Shown here in pieces: positions 33,283 to 40,151 of a DNA stretch of 40,151 nucleotides (its first letter is position 1; each line of letters starts with the position of its first letter). The position numbers and the translations under genes were made by a program. This stretch comes from Prolixibacteraceae bacterium (GTDB lineage: Bacteria > Bacteroidota > Bacteroidia > Bacteroidales > Prolixibacteraceae), in NCBI GenBank assembly GCA_028282705.1, contig JANQHI010000023.1, positions 1 through 40,151 on the forward strand, written 5' to 3'. The notes beneath the pieces were generated by a model that saw only the letters and a list, made by a program, of their open reading frames with translations, did no database searches and was not told the origin of the DNA.

Positions 33283-34353
33283 TTATTTTTCCTGATTAAT
33301 AAGCCCTTTTTTTATCAGATAATTCTCAATTAAACGTGAAACAGCAAATTTATAAATATCTTTTTTATTTACCTGGATAACATCCCGCATTTTTAATTTT
33401 TCATTTAACTGAATATAAATAAATGTAGCAAATATTACCTGGTGGCTTAGAATGTGCTTGTTGTATTTTGAAATTTTATTGATGGTAAATCCCTTTTTTG
33501 CTACAAATTGCTGAAATTCAACAGATGAAAGAAATTCTTTTAATGGGATGTCCTCGCTTTTTTCAATTAGAGGGAATTCATACAGGTTTTTCCAAATATC
33601 ATCTTTTGTCCGTTTTTGTAAATAAATTGTATCCTTCCATTCAAAATGGAAATAATAGAAATAACGCGGTTTTTGGGCTATTTTTTTTAATTTAACAGGT
33701 AATTCAGTAAACTTATTATTATTAAAGGCAAAACAGTGTTCATGCACAGGGCAGTTATTGCATTGTGCCTTAGGAGTGCAAATGATTGCCCCAAATTCCA
33801 TTAATGACTGGTTATGGTTTCCTGGGTTATCCCTATCCATTATTTCTTCAGCCAATTCCTGAAAAGCTTTTTTCCCTTTTGCAGAATTTATCGGTTCTTC
33901 AATGCCAAAATAGCGGGAAAGGAACCTGTAAACATTGCCATCAAGCACGGGGTGGGGTAAATTAAAAGCCATTGAAGCAATAGCAGCGGCAGTGTAGGTG
34001 CCAATGCCTTTTAGTTCCAGGAGCCCCTCATATGTTTCGGGTAATTTTGATTGGTAATTTTCACAGATGGCTTTTGCAGCGGCATGTAAATTCCTTGCCC
34101 TTGAATAATACCCAAGCCCTTGCCAGGCTTTCATCACCTCATCTTCTGTTGCATTAGCCAATATTTCAACAGATGGGAATTTCTCAATAAACCTTAAGTA
34201 ATAGCTAAAACCCTGGTTAACCCTGGTTTGTTGCAAGATAATTTCAGAAACCCATATCTTATATGGGTCAGTGGTTTTTCGCCACGGAAGGTCTCTTTTA
34301 TTTTCGTGATACCAGTGGTGTATTTTAGATAAAATGTGCTCCATAAAACCCAT
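33283..34353 (-). CDS. mutY: A/G-specific adenine glycosylase
   Basis: This base-excision enzyme removes adenine opposite 8-oxoguanine. It shows the N-terminal catalytic motif LPWRKTTDPYKIWVSEIILQQT, the HhH motif LELKGIGTYTAAAIASMAF with Asp in VLDGNVYRFLSR, and a C-terminal NUDIX-like recognition domain. The [4Fe-4S] motif reads C-x5-C-x2-C-x5-C (CTPKAQCNNCPVHEHC), one residue shorter in the first spacing than the usual C-x6. At 356 residues it is full length. It is divergent from HU and heads the mutY-ssb-gldE-gldD run. Confidence 0.94.
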   Translation of the reverse strand: MGFMEHILSKIHHWYHENKRDLPWRKTTDPYKIWVSEIILQQTRVNQGFSYYLRFIEKFPSVEILANATEDEVMKAWQGLGYYSRARNLHAAAKAICENYQSKLPETYEGLLELKGIGTYTAAAIASMAFNLPHPVLDGNVYRFLSRYFGIEEPINSAKGKKAFQELAEEIMDRDNPGNHNQSLMEFGAIICTPKAQCNNCPVHEHCFAFNNNKFTELPVKLKKIAQKPRYFYYFHFEWKDTIYLQKRTKDDIWKNLYEFPLIEKSEDIPLKEFLSSVEFQQFVAKKGFTINKISKYNKHILSHQVIFATFIYIQLNEKLKMRDVIQVNKKDIYKFAVSRLIENYLIKKGLINQEK

Positions 34354-34378
34354 AACTAATTTAAAATCTTGATAAAAA

Positions 34379-34386
34379 CAAAAATA
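34379..34386 (-). promoter_or_regulatory. Predicted -7 promoter element for mutY
   Basis: The minus strand reads TATTTTTG, an exact TAnnTTTG match 26 bp before the mutY ATG. No clear -33 TTG is seen. Confidence 0.4.
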
Positions 34387-34422
34387 ATTCTTTTGAAATG
34401 CTAATAAGTTTTAAAATATTTA

Positions 34423-34430
34423 TATTTTTG
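34423..34430 (+). promoter_or_regulatory. Predicted -7 promoter element for the HU operon
   Basis: TATTTTTG matches TAnnTTTG and lies 50 bp before the HU ATG. A TTTTG at 34391-34395 is 27 nt upstream, longer than the consensus spacing. Confidence 0.45.
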
Positions 34431-34480
34431 CAGACCGATGAAAAAGGAATTAAATTGTTGATAACTAAATATATTTAGCG

Positions 34481-34765
34481 ATGACAAAAGCAGATATTGT
34501 AAATGAAATTTCAAAAAACACAGGAATTGAAAAAGTAACTGTGCAAAAAACTGTAGAAGCCTTAATGGAAACAGTAAAAGACTCTTTAGTTGATGGTAAA
34601 AATGTTTATTTAAGGGGCTTTGGTAGTTTTGTAGTAAAGAAAAGGGCAGAGAAAACTGCAAGAAATATTTCAAAAAACACAACCATAATAATTCCGGAAC
34701 ATCATATTCCTTCATTTAAGCCTGCGAAAAGTTTCGTTGCAAAAGTTAAAAATAACGTAAAATAA
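34481..34765 (+). CDS. HU/IHF-family DNA-binding protein
   Basis: This is a dimeric nucleoid-associated protein that bends DNA. The 94-residue sequence starts MTKADIVNEISKNTGIEK and has the helical dimer core. The beta arm includes LRGFGSFVVKKRAEKTARN, and the Pro-containing tip region IPEHHIPSFKPAKSF follows. It is followed after 6 bp by a tiny basic gene and then RNase G, a group often seen together in Bacteroidota, and is divergent from mutY. Confidence 0.93.
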   Translation: MTKADIVNEISKNTGIEKVTVQKTVEALMETVKDSLVDGKNVYLRGFGSFVVKKRAEKTARNISKNTTIIIPEHHIPSFKPAKSFVAKVKNNVK

Positions 34766-34771
34766 GGTATT

Positions 34772-34864
34772 ATGCCAAGCGGAAAAAAAAGGAAAAGACA
34801 TAAGATGTCTACGCATAAAAGGAAAAAAAGATTGCGTAAAAACAGACATAAGAAGAAGAAATAG
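34772..34864 (+). CDS. 30-residue basic AURKAIP1/COX24-type protein
   Basis: An ATG 6 bp after the HU stop opens a 30-codon frame, MPSGKKRKRHKMSTHKRK and on to a KKKK end, ending in TAG. Over half of the residues are Lys, Arg or His. It resembles the short, conserved AURKAIP1/COX24 domain proteins, related to the mitochondrial small-subunit protein mS38, so a ribosome-associated role is likely. It is short enough to be missed by gene callers. The neighbours HU and RNase G support it as a real gene. Confidence 0.85.
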   Translation: MPSGKKRKRHKMSTHKRKKRLRKNRHKKKK

Positions 34865-34895
34865 ATTATTCTAATTTCTTCTGAATGAAATTTTA

Positions 34896-34936
34896 AGAAT
34901 AAACCTAAAGTACAGTCTGAACTTTAGGTTTATTCT
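34896..34936. terminator. 41-bp near-perfect palindrome, terminator or mRNA element
   Basis: The arms AGAATAAACCTAAAGT (34896-34911) and ACTTTAGGTTTATTCT (34921-34936) are perfectly complementary over 16 bp. Within the 9-nt loop, CAG and CTG continue the symmetry with one A-A mismatch. It has no T-run, so it may be an RNA stem that separates HU/small-protein transcripts from RNase G, a processing site, or a DNA cruciform or operator. Confidence 0.7.
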
Positions 34937-34990
34937 GTTATATATGAACCGAGTAAAACTCTAAAAAATCGAAAGATTAAACATTAAGTA

Positions 34991-36541
34991 GTGAGTAGCG
35001 ATTTAATTGTAGATGTCTCTCCATCAGAAATAGTAATTGCCTTACTCGAGAACAAAAAACTCGTTGAACTTACCAGAGAAAAAAGTGGTGCTAAATTTGC
35101 CGTAGGAGATATATACCTTGGCAAAGTAAAGAAGATAATGCCAAGCTTAAATGCTGCATTTATTGATGTTGGTTACGATAAAGATGCTTTTTTGCATTAC
35201 CTTGATATGGGACCTCAGTTTGCAACTCTTAGCAAGTTTTTGCGGATGGCTTCATCAAGGAAACATAAGATTTCTTCCATAACAAGGGTACATTCGGAAC
35301 CAGACATTAATAAAGAAGGTAAAGTCAATGAGCTGCTAAAGGCAGGGCAAAAAATCCTGGTACAGGTTGCTAAAGAGCCAATCTCAACAAAAGGTCCCAG
35401 GCTTACTTCCGAAATATCAATTGCAGGGAGGTACATGGTTCTTATGCCTTTTAGCGAGAAGGTTTCTGTTTCGCAAAAAATTAGGTCAACCGAAGAAAAA
35501 AACAGGCTGAAAAAGCTTGTCCAGAGTATACGCCCAAGGAAATATGGGGTAATTATCAGGACTGCCGCTGAGAATGTCAAGGTTGCTGATCTTGACCAGG
35601 AACTGCGCAGGTTGGTTGACAAGTGGGAAACTACTTTCCACAAATTAAGGCGCGCAAGTGCACCATCATTAATAATTGGTGAAATGGATCGTACAACAGC
35701 ATTGTTGCGCGACATTTACCACCCTAATTTCAATAGCATTATTGTAAATGACCTTTCAGTATGTAACGAAATAAGTGATTATATAGGAACGATTAAATCA
35801 GATAAGAAAAAGCTGGTTAAAAATTATTCCGGATATGCTCCAATTTTTGAACACTTTGGAATAGAAAAGCAGATAAAAGCTGCATTCGGAAAAACAGTTT
35901 CTTTTAAAAATGGTTCCTATCTAATTATTGAGCATACTGAGGCTTTCCATGTTATTGATGTTAATAGTGGGAACAGGTCGAAAGCAGGGCTTGACCAGGA
36001 AACAAACGCATTGCAGGTTAACTTAGCAGCTTGTGATGAAATTGCCAGGCAATTAAGATTGAGAGACATGGGAGGTATTATTGTCATTGATTTCATTGAC
36101 ATGCATGTTGCAGCCAACCGCCATAAAGTGTTTGATTACATGAAAGAGGCGATGGCTAATGACCGAACAAAGCACAACATCCTTCCCCTGAGTAAATTTT
36201 GTTTAATGCAAATTACCAGGCAGAGGGTGAGGCCAGAAGAACACGTGGAAACAGCAGAAGTGTGCCCAACGTGTAAAGGCAGTGGCAAAGTTGTGCCTTC
36301 TGTACTTTTTGCTGATGATATTAATAATAAAGTCAACTATATATTAAAAGACTTAAACAAGAAAAAATTGGTAATAAAAGTACATCCTTACGTTGCAGCA
36401 TATTTAACGAAAGGAAGAAAATCATTCAGGATGAAGTGGTTTTTTAAATTCTTTAAATGGGTGAGGGTTGAAGAAAATAACAATTACACATTTTTAGAGT
36501 ACCACTTTTTTGATGAGAATTTGGAAGAAATTATTCTTTAA
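34991..36541 (+). CDS. rng: Ribonuclease E/G family endoribonuclease
   Basis: This endonuclease processes rRNA and mRNA. The S1-like domain comes first (VGDIYLGKVKKIMPSLNAAFIDVGYDKDAFLHY). The catalytic region has the Mg-binding Asp residues in HVIDVNSGNRS and MGGIIVIDFIDMH. The zinc-link cysteines are in CPTCKGSGKV. The length of 516 without a degradosome scaffold is RNase G-like. The start is a GTG at 34991, the only codon that gives the family N-terminus SSDLIVDVSPSE. It follows a long palindrome and ends in a terminator. Confidence 0.94.
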   Translation: MSSDLIVDVSPSEIVIALLENKKLVELTREKSGAKFAVGDIYLGKVKKIMPSLNAAFIDVGYDKDAFLHYLDMGPQFATLSKFLRMASSRKHKISSITRVHSEPDINKEGKVNELLKAGQKILVQVAKEPISTKGPRLTSEISIAGRYMVLMPFSEKVSVSQKIRSTEEKNRLKKLVQSIRPRKYGVIIRTAAENVKVADLDQELRRLVDKWETTFHKLRRASAPSLIIGEMDRTTALLRDIYHPNFNSIIVNDLSVCNEISDYIGTIKSDKKKLVKNYSGYAPIFEHFGIEKQIKAAFGKTVSFKNGSYLIIEHTEAFHVIDVNSGNRSKAGLDQETNALQVNLAACDEIARQLRLRDMGGIIVIDFIDMHVAANRHKVFDYMKEAMANDRTKHNILPLSKFCLMQITRQRVRPEEHVETAEVCPTCKGSGKVVPSVLFADDINNKVNYILKDLNKKKLVIKVHPYVAAYLTKGRKSFRMKWFFKFFKWVRVEENNNYTFLEYHFFDENLEEIIL

Positions 36542-36552
36542 AATATAAGAAG

Positions 36553-36577
36553 TCCCGATTTTTGATCGGGATTTTTT
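36553..36577 (+). terminator. Terminator after rng
   Basis: The stem TCCCGAT (36553-36559) and ATCGGGA (36565-36571) has a 5-nt loop and a following T-run. Confidence 0.88.
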
Positions 36578-36598
36578 ATTTTCGTGGGGAATTAAAAT

Positions 36599-37687
36599 AG
36601 AAGAACCATCAGAAAAATTCCATATATATTCTTATTTGTTTTAATCTCAGGGTTTTCATATGCTTTTGAGCTGAGAGGGAAGATAGAGCTGGGCAAAGGC
36701 TGGCATCCTGAAGTATTTTTTGCATCCATTGAAAACCCTGAAGACCTGTTTGTTTCATCTCCTGATTTCCTTATTACTTCAGTATTGGTTAACCCTGATG
36801 GTACATTCTTAATAAGCAATGTTGAATTACCCAATGAATTGAGGTTTTACAGGTTATACCTGGTCAAAAACTTGTTTACTCCAAATGATATTATTTACTC
36901 AGGTAACAGAAGTATGGTTCACCTGCTGCTGGATAATAGTTCACAAGTTGAGGTAAATGCTGTTTTGGAAGATGATACTTTCAGTAAAATTGAAATTTTA
37001 GGAAGTAGCTTGTCCATGAAGATATTGGAATTTGACAGGGAATACAATTCAAGGATAAAACAATTAGGTGGGAATCATAACAAGCTTCAAGAGCAATATA
37101 TAAAGATGGGCATTGATAACTATATCAGAAGTTATGTCGATAGTTGCACAAGTGCTCTTAACGGGGTATATGCACTTTACCATATTGAAGAAAAAGAGAC
37201 AGATTTCTTAAAGAACAGTGAGTTCTATTTTAGTTTCCAGGAAAAGGTTAAGGCACAATATCCTGAAAATTTATACACCCAAAAATACAATGAATTATTG
37301 CAAAGCCTGGTTGGCTTTCGCGATATAGTTTGTGAAATACCAGGTGTAAGCCCTAAATGGAAGGATTACCTTATAATAGCTGAAAGTGTTATTATTTTCA
37401 TATTATTAATAACCCTGCTTGCAGTGAGGTATCAAAAAAAGGCTAGGGCTACTATTTCAGAAAAGTCAACTACAACAGAAGCTCAAAATTTGTATGAAAA
37501 ACTAACCAACAAGGAGAAAGAAATTTTTAAGCTAATTGCAGAAGGGAAATCAAATAAGGAAATAGCTGTCCTTATGTTTGTTGAGTTGAGCACAGTTAAA
37601 ACCCATGTAAGCAATATTTACAGGCAGATAAAAGTAGAAAACCGCAAAGAGGCAATTAGTTTATTTAAGTTATTGGAAATATCTTAA
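36599..37687 (+). CDS. Membrane-anchored LuxR-type transcriptional regulator, start codon unclear
   Basis: The open frame encodes an N-terminal signal peptide (KIPYIFLFVLISGFSYA) and an extracytoplasmic region of about 220 residues. A TM helix (SVIIFILLITLLAVRY) follows, then a linker and a LuxR/GerE HTH (LTNKEKEIFKLIAEGKSNKE, then STVKTHVSNIYRQI). The signal peptide starts 183 bp upstream of the first standard start codon (TTG, 36785), and between an in-frame stop at 36593-36595 and the signal peptide there is no ATG, GTG or TTG. An added G after 36598 would create ATG AGA AGA in frame. So the gene either has a non-standard start, has lost its start, or has a sequencing error. I give the coding region from 36599. 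Confidence 0.75.
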   Translation, partial: RRTIRKIPYIFLFVLISGFSYAFELRGKIELGKGWHPEVFFASIENPEDLFVSSPDFLITSVLVNPDGTFLISNVELPNELRFYRLYLVKNLFTPNDIIYSGNRSMVHLLLDNSSQVEVNAVLEDDTFSKIEILGSSLSMKILEFDREYNSRIKQLGGNHNKLQEQYIKMGIDNYIRSYVDSCTSALNGVYALYHIEEKETDFLKNSEFYFSFQEKVKAQYPENLYTQKYNELLQSLVGFRDIVCEIPGVSPKWKDYLIIAESVIIFILLITLLAVRYQKKARATISEKSTTTEAQNLYEKLTNKEKEIFKLIAEGKSNKEIAVLMFVELSTVKTHVSNIYRQIKVENRKEAISLFKLLEIS

Positions 37688-38011
37688 GGGACTAGTACCT
37701 ATTTCATCCCTGGAGTAAGAAAGATTTCACCTTGATCCCCAAAATCTTATTCATATTTAAACACTACTTTTGGAAAAATGATAAAATTAAAGGGAAGATT
37801 ATTCACCCTTAAGTTATTTTGTGGTGTCATTACACATGAATGTTCGTTTTTTGAACAAAGTTATATTATGAATTTGTTTGAAATATTGGTTCTGAAGATA
37901 AAGGCAATTAGTCAAGCCAGGATTTTGGTTTTGAAACGTCTAATGCTGAACTGACAAAAAATGAAAGATAGAATAAATTGAAAAGGTTTTAAATAAAAAA
38001 ATAAATTAAAA
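37688..38011. other. Intergenic spacer before dsbD
   Basis: This 324-bp AT-rich spacer has no credible gene and no exact TAnnTTTG site. A weak 5-bp hairpin, TGTTC (37841-37845) with GAACA (37853-37857), lies in the middle. The surrounding sequence partly resembles the hairpin at 40095-40123. Confidence 0.5.
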
Positions 38012-39949
38012 ATGAAGAAAATATTATTTGTTCTGGTATTGCTGGCTGGCACTATTGCAGCCAATGGGCAAATAGTGGAGCCTGTAAAATGGTCGTTCAG
38101 CAAAGAAAAAGTTTCTGAGAATGAGTACAACCTATTATTTAAAGCAACCATTGATAAAGGCTGGCACCTTTATTCAACTGATATACCAGAAGGAGGACCA
38201 ATAAAAACATCCTTTTATTTTGAAGGAGTTGAAAATGTTGAATTTGCAAACGAAATAACAGCCAACAAAGCTGCTATTAAAATGTTTGACAAAAGTTTCC
38301 AGATGGATTTGAGCTACTTCGAGGATGAGGTTGTATTCAGCAGGAAAGTTAAGCTTACTGGGGATGGGAGTGGCAAAGTTGCAGGTTATGTTGAATTTAT
38401 GAGTTGCAATGATGAAACCTGTACTCCTCCAATGGACCAGGAATATTCGTTTGCTTTTGGCTCAACTCCTGAAACTTCTGTTGCAATTAGTGGTAATGAA
38501 ATCGGCAGTAGCTCTGAGGGTAGGAACTATTGGAGCATTTTCTTTATAGCTTTTCTTGGAGGTTTGGCAGCTTTGCTAACCCCATGTGTATTCCCAATGA
38601 TCCCAATGACAGTAAGTTTCTTTACCAAACAAAGTAAAACAAAAGCTTCAGGTATCAGGAATGGCATATGGTATGGGGTGTCAATCATAATTATATATGT
38701 TATATTGGGGACAGTAGTTACAGCTGTATTTGGTGCTGAAAGTTTAAACAACCTTTCTACAAACCCATGGTTCAACCTGTTTTTTGCATTGCTGCTGTTT
38801 GTTTTTGCCTTCTCATTTATGGGGGCATTTGAAATTATTTTGCCAAGCAGTTGGGTAAATGCAGTAGATAAAAGGGCTGACAAAGGTGGCCTTATTGGAA
38901 TCTTTTTCATGGCTTTTGCACTTGCCTTAGTTTCATTCTCGTGCACAGGGCCAATAGTTGGGGCACTTATTGTTGAAGCAGCAAGGAGTGGGGGCATGGC
39001 ACCAGTTATTGGTATGCTTGGGTTCTCATTGGCATTGGCCATTCCATTTGCATTGTTTGCTGCTTTCCCAGGGTGGTTAAATTCCCTCCCAAAATCAGGG
39101 GGGTGGCTCAACTCTGTAAAAGTAGTGCTAGGTTTCCTTGAATTTGCTTTTGCTTTCAAATTCTTGTCAATTGCTGATATGGTGCTCAACCTCCATATCC
39201 TGGAAAGGGAAGTGTATATAGCTATTTGGATTGCTACCTTCCTTGGGCTGGCTCTTTATTTGTGGGGTAAAATAAGGCTACCTCATGATTCGCCCATGGA
39301 ATACATCCCTGTTTCAAGGTTTGTGTTGGGCACAATGGTTTTTGCTTTTGTAATTTATATGATACCTGGCTTATGGGGGGCACCTGTAAAACTAATCAGT
39401 GGTTTCCCACCTCCAATTGATTATGCAGAATCACCACTTGGGGTTGGAAGGACCCAGGTGCAGGGGGTAGCCCAATCAAGCATTGATGTACACCCTGGAA
39501 AACATGTGGGACCACATGGTATCCCTTTGTTTGAAGATTATGATGAGGCTCTGGCACATGCAAAAGAAACAAACAAACCATTGCTTATTGATTTTACAGG
39601 GAAGGGCTGTACCAATTGCAGGAAAATGGAAGATAATGTATGGATTGACCCACAAGTGAAAAAGATGTTCCTGGAAGATTTTATAGTTGTTTCATTATTT
39701 GTTGATTTAAGGGAGAAATTGCCTGAAAGTGAACAATATGTTTCAGAAACAACAGGCAGGAAAGTGAGGACAGTAGGCAATAAATGGACAGACTTGCAAA
39801 TTCGCAGGTTTAACAGGAATACACAGCCATACTATGTTATTTTAGATCATAATGAGCAAGAGGTAGTAAATGGTTATGGTTATGATTCTGATGCCAATAA
39901 ATTTGCCAATTGGTTAAGGAGTGGCCTCAATGAATATAAAGGGAAATAA
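38012..39949 (+). CDS. dsbD: Thiol:disulfide interchange protein DsbD
   Basis: This inner-membrane reductant shuttle moves electrons from cytoplasmic thioredoxin to the periplasm. It has a signal peptide (about residues 1-19), then the N-terminal beta domain with the CNDETC pair. The eight-TM CcdA-like domain carries the redox cysteines Cys192 (LTPCVFP) and Cys311 (FSCTGP). A C-terminal thioredoxin domain has the CxxC pair Cys533/Cys536 (GCTNCRK). At 645 residues it is full length with the complete relay. It is monocistronic here. Confidence 0.94.
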   Translation: MKKILFVLVLLAGTIAANGQIVEPVKWSFSKEKVSENEYNLLFKATIDKGWHLYSTDIPEGGPIKTSFYFEGVENVEFANEITANKAAIKMFDKSFQMDLSYFEDEVVFSRKVKLTGDGSGKVAGYVEFMSCNDETCTPPMDQEYSFAFGSTPETSVAISGNEIGSSSEGRNYWSIFFIAFLGGLAALLTPCVFPMIPMTVSFFTKQSKTKASGIRNGIWYGVSIIIIYVILGTVVTAVFGAESLNNLSTNPWFNLFFALLLFVFAFSFMGAFEIILPSSWVNAVDKRADKGGLIGIFFMAFALALVSFSCTGPIVGALIVEAARSGGMAPVIGMLGFSLALAIPFALFAAFPGWLNSLPKSGGWLNSVKVVLGFLEFAFAFKFLSIADMVLNLHILEREVYIAIWIATFLGLALYLWGKIRLPHDSPMEYIPVSRFVLGTMVFAFVIYMIPGLWGAPVKLISGFPPPIDYAESPLGVGRTQVQGVAQSSIDVHPGKHVGPHGIPLFEDYDEALAHAKETNKPLLIDFTGKGCTNCRKMEDNVWIDPQVKKMFLEDFIVVSLFVDLREKLPESEQYVSETTGRKVRTVGNKWTDLQIRRFNRNTQPYYVILDHNEQEVVNGYGYDSDANKFANWLRSGLNEYKGK

Positions 39950-40033
39950 ACCTGTTTAAAAGGATAAACTACATATAATAAAAATATTACATGAGTTACC
40001 ATTGAAAATTAAAAATATGAACGAATGAAACGA

Positions 40034-40087
40034 ACATGAATTTTCAGCATTCTAAACTACACAAACGAGAATGATTAAAATTTGTGT
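40034..40087. repeat. Conserved hairpin element, copy 2
   Basis: The inner arms CATTCT (40048-40053) and AGAATG (40068-40073) enclose a 14-nt loop, the same stem as in copy 1 (1-46). The outer stem continues through AAAATTT/ATTTT pairing and G-T wobbles to about 40034 and 40087. The loop AAACTACACAAACG differs from the copy-1 loop AAAATACACACATG at only four of 14 positions. An ATGAAA start-like sequence lies about 58 bp downstream at 40146, mirroring copy 1. Confidence 0.65.
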
Positions 40088-40094
40088 GAGTTCC

Positions 40095-40123
40095 TGAATG
40101 TATTCAAATTTTTTGAACATTCA
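40095..40123. repeat. Second hairpin near the right end
   Basis: The arms TGAATG (40095-40100) plus TTCAAA (40103-40108) pair with TTTGAA (40112-40117) plus CATTCA (40118-40123), leaving a 2-nt bulge and a short T-rich loop. It has no counterpart behind copy 1. It sits just before a possible gene start at 40146 and may be a leader element. Confidence 0.55.
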
Positions 40124-40151
40124 GTAATCAAAAAATTTTAAACAGATGAAA

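Noticed and set aside
36238-36253. A CACGTG-centred site resembling parS (AACACGTGGAAACA)
   Set aside because: Only one half matches the parS palindrome, it lies inside the rng coding sequence, and it is far from parAB; probably chance.
38527-39189. A 220-codon open frame antisense to dsbD
   Set aside because: It mirrors the TM region of DsbD and has no independent domain, promoter or translation signal.
1-40151. The repeat at both ends as a sign of a circular replicon or contig overlap
   Set aside because: The two copies differ at many positions, and the sequence after them differs entirely, so the ends do not overlap; they are paralogous elements.

Overview
The window is AT-rich, CpG-poor chromosomal DNA from a member of the Bacteroidota. 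Three things support this. It carries phylum-restricted genes: porQ of the type IX secretion system, the gliding genes gldD and gldE, and a DUF5683 protein next to parAB. Its promoters match the phylum's TAnnTTTG (-7) element, once with a correctly spaced TTG (-33). It also has an ECF sigma/anti-sigma operon followed by outer-membrane and DUF2807-type envelope genes. Class Bacteroidia is likely, but the sequence alone does not fix the order. Most of the window is housekeeping. I see no prophage, CRISPR array, transposase or toxin/defence island.

Layout. 0-2.8 kb: a sensor histidine kinase and a lipoprotein with a duplicated domain, separated by a regulatory-looking spacer. 2.8-6.3 kb: an isochorismatase-family hydrolase and a CBS-less arabinose-5-phosphate isomerase, divergent from sucCD. 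6.3-9.3 kb: an MBOAT acyltransferase/SGNH hydrolase pair. 9.4-13.3 kb: parA-parB-DUF5683-lytic transglycosylase. 13.4-17.0 kb: heptose-7-phosphate kinase and priA. 17.0-17.4 kb: a noncoding block with two copies of a multi-hairpin repeat. 17.4-21.7 kb: porQ-cmk-ispH, a YkgJ-family protein and an EamA transporter. 21.8-23 kb: a TIM-barrel lipoprotein and a BIME-like foldback repeat. 23-27.4 kb: the ECF sigma/anti-sigma/envelope cluster. 27.6 kb: tRNA-His. 27.8-30.1 kb: zwf-pgl. 30.1-34.4 kb: a beta-barrel protein, then mutY-ssb-gldE-gldD-phosphopantetheinyl transferase. 34.4-36.6 kb: HU, a 30-residue basic protein and RNase G. 36.6-40 kb: a membrane-anchored LuxR-type regulator and dsbD.

How the genes fit together. 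kdsD and the heptose kinase feed Kdo and heptose synthesis for lipopolysaccharide. zwf-pgl opens the oxidative pentose phosphate pathway, and sucCD is a TCA step. porQ, gldD and gldE belong to type IX secretion and gliding. The transglycosylase, the MBOAT/SGNH pair, DsbD, the outer-membrane proteins and the ECF module all concern the envelope.

The most notable observations are: a hairpin element of about 50 bp present at both ends of the window, each time upstream of an ATGAAA start; a gldE gene with an apparent in-frame internal deletion of both CBS domains; two copies of a structured repeat between priA and ispH; a foldback element at 22.8-22.9 kb; a 41-bp near-perfect palindrome before RNase G; and a LuxR-type regulator whose signal peptide has no usable start codon. 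None of these amounts to a clearly new multi-gene system.
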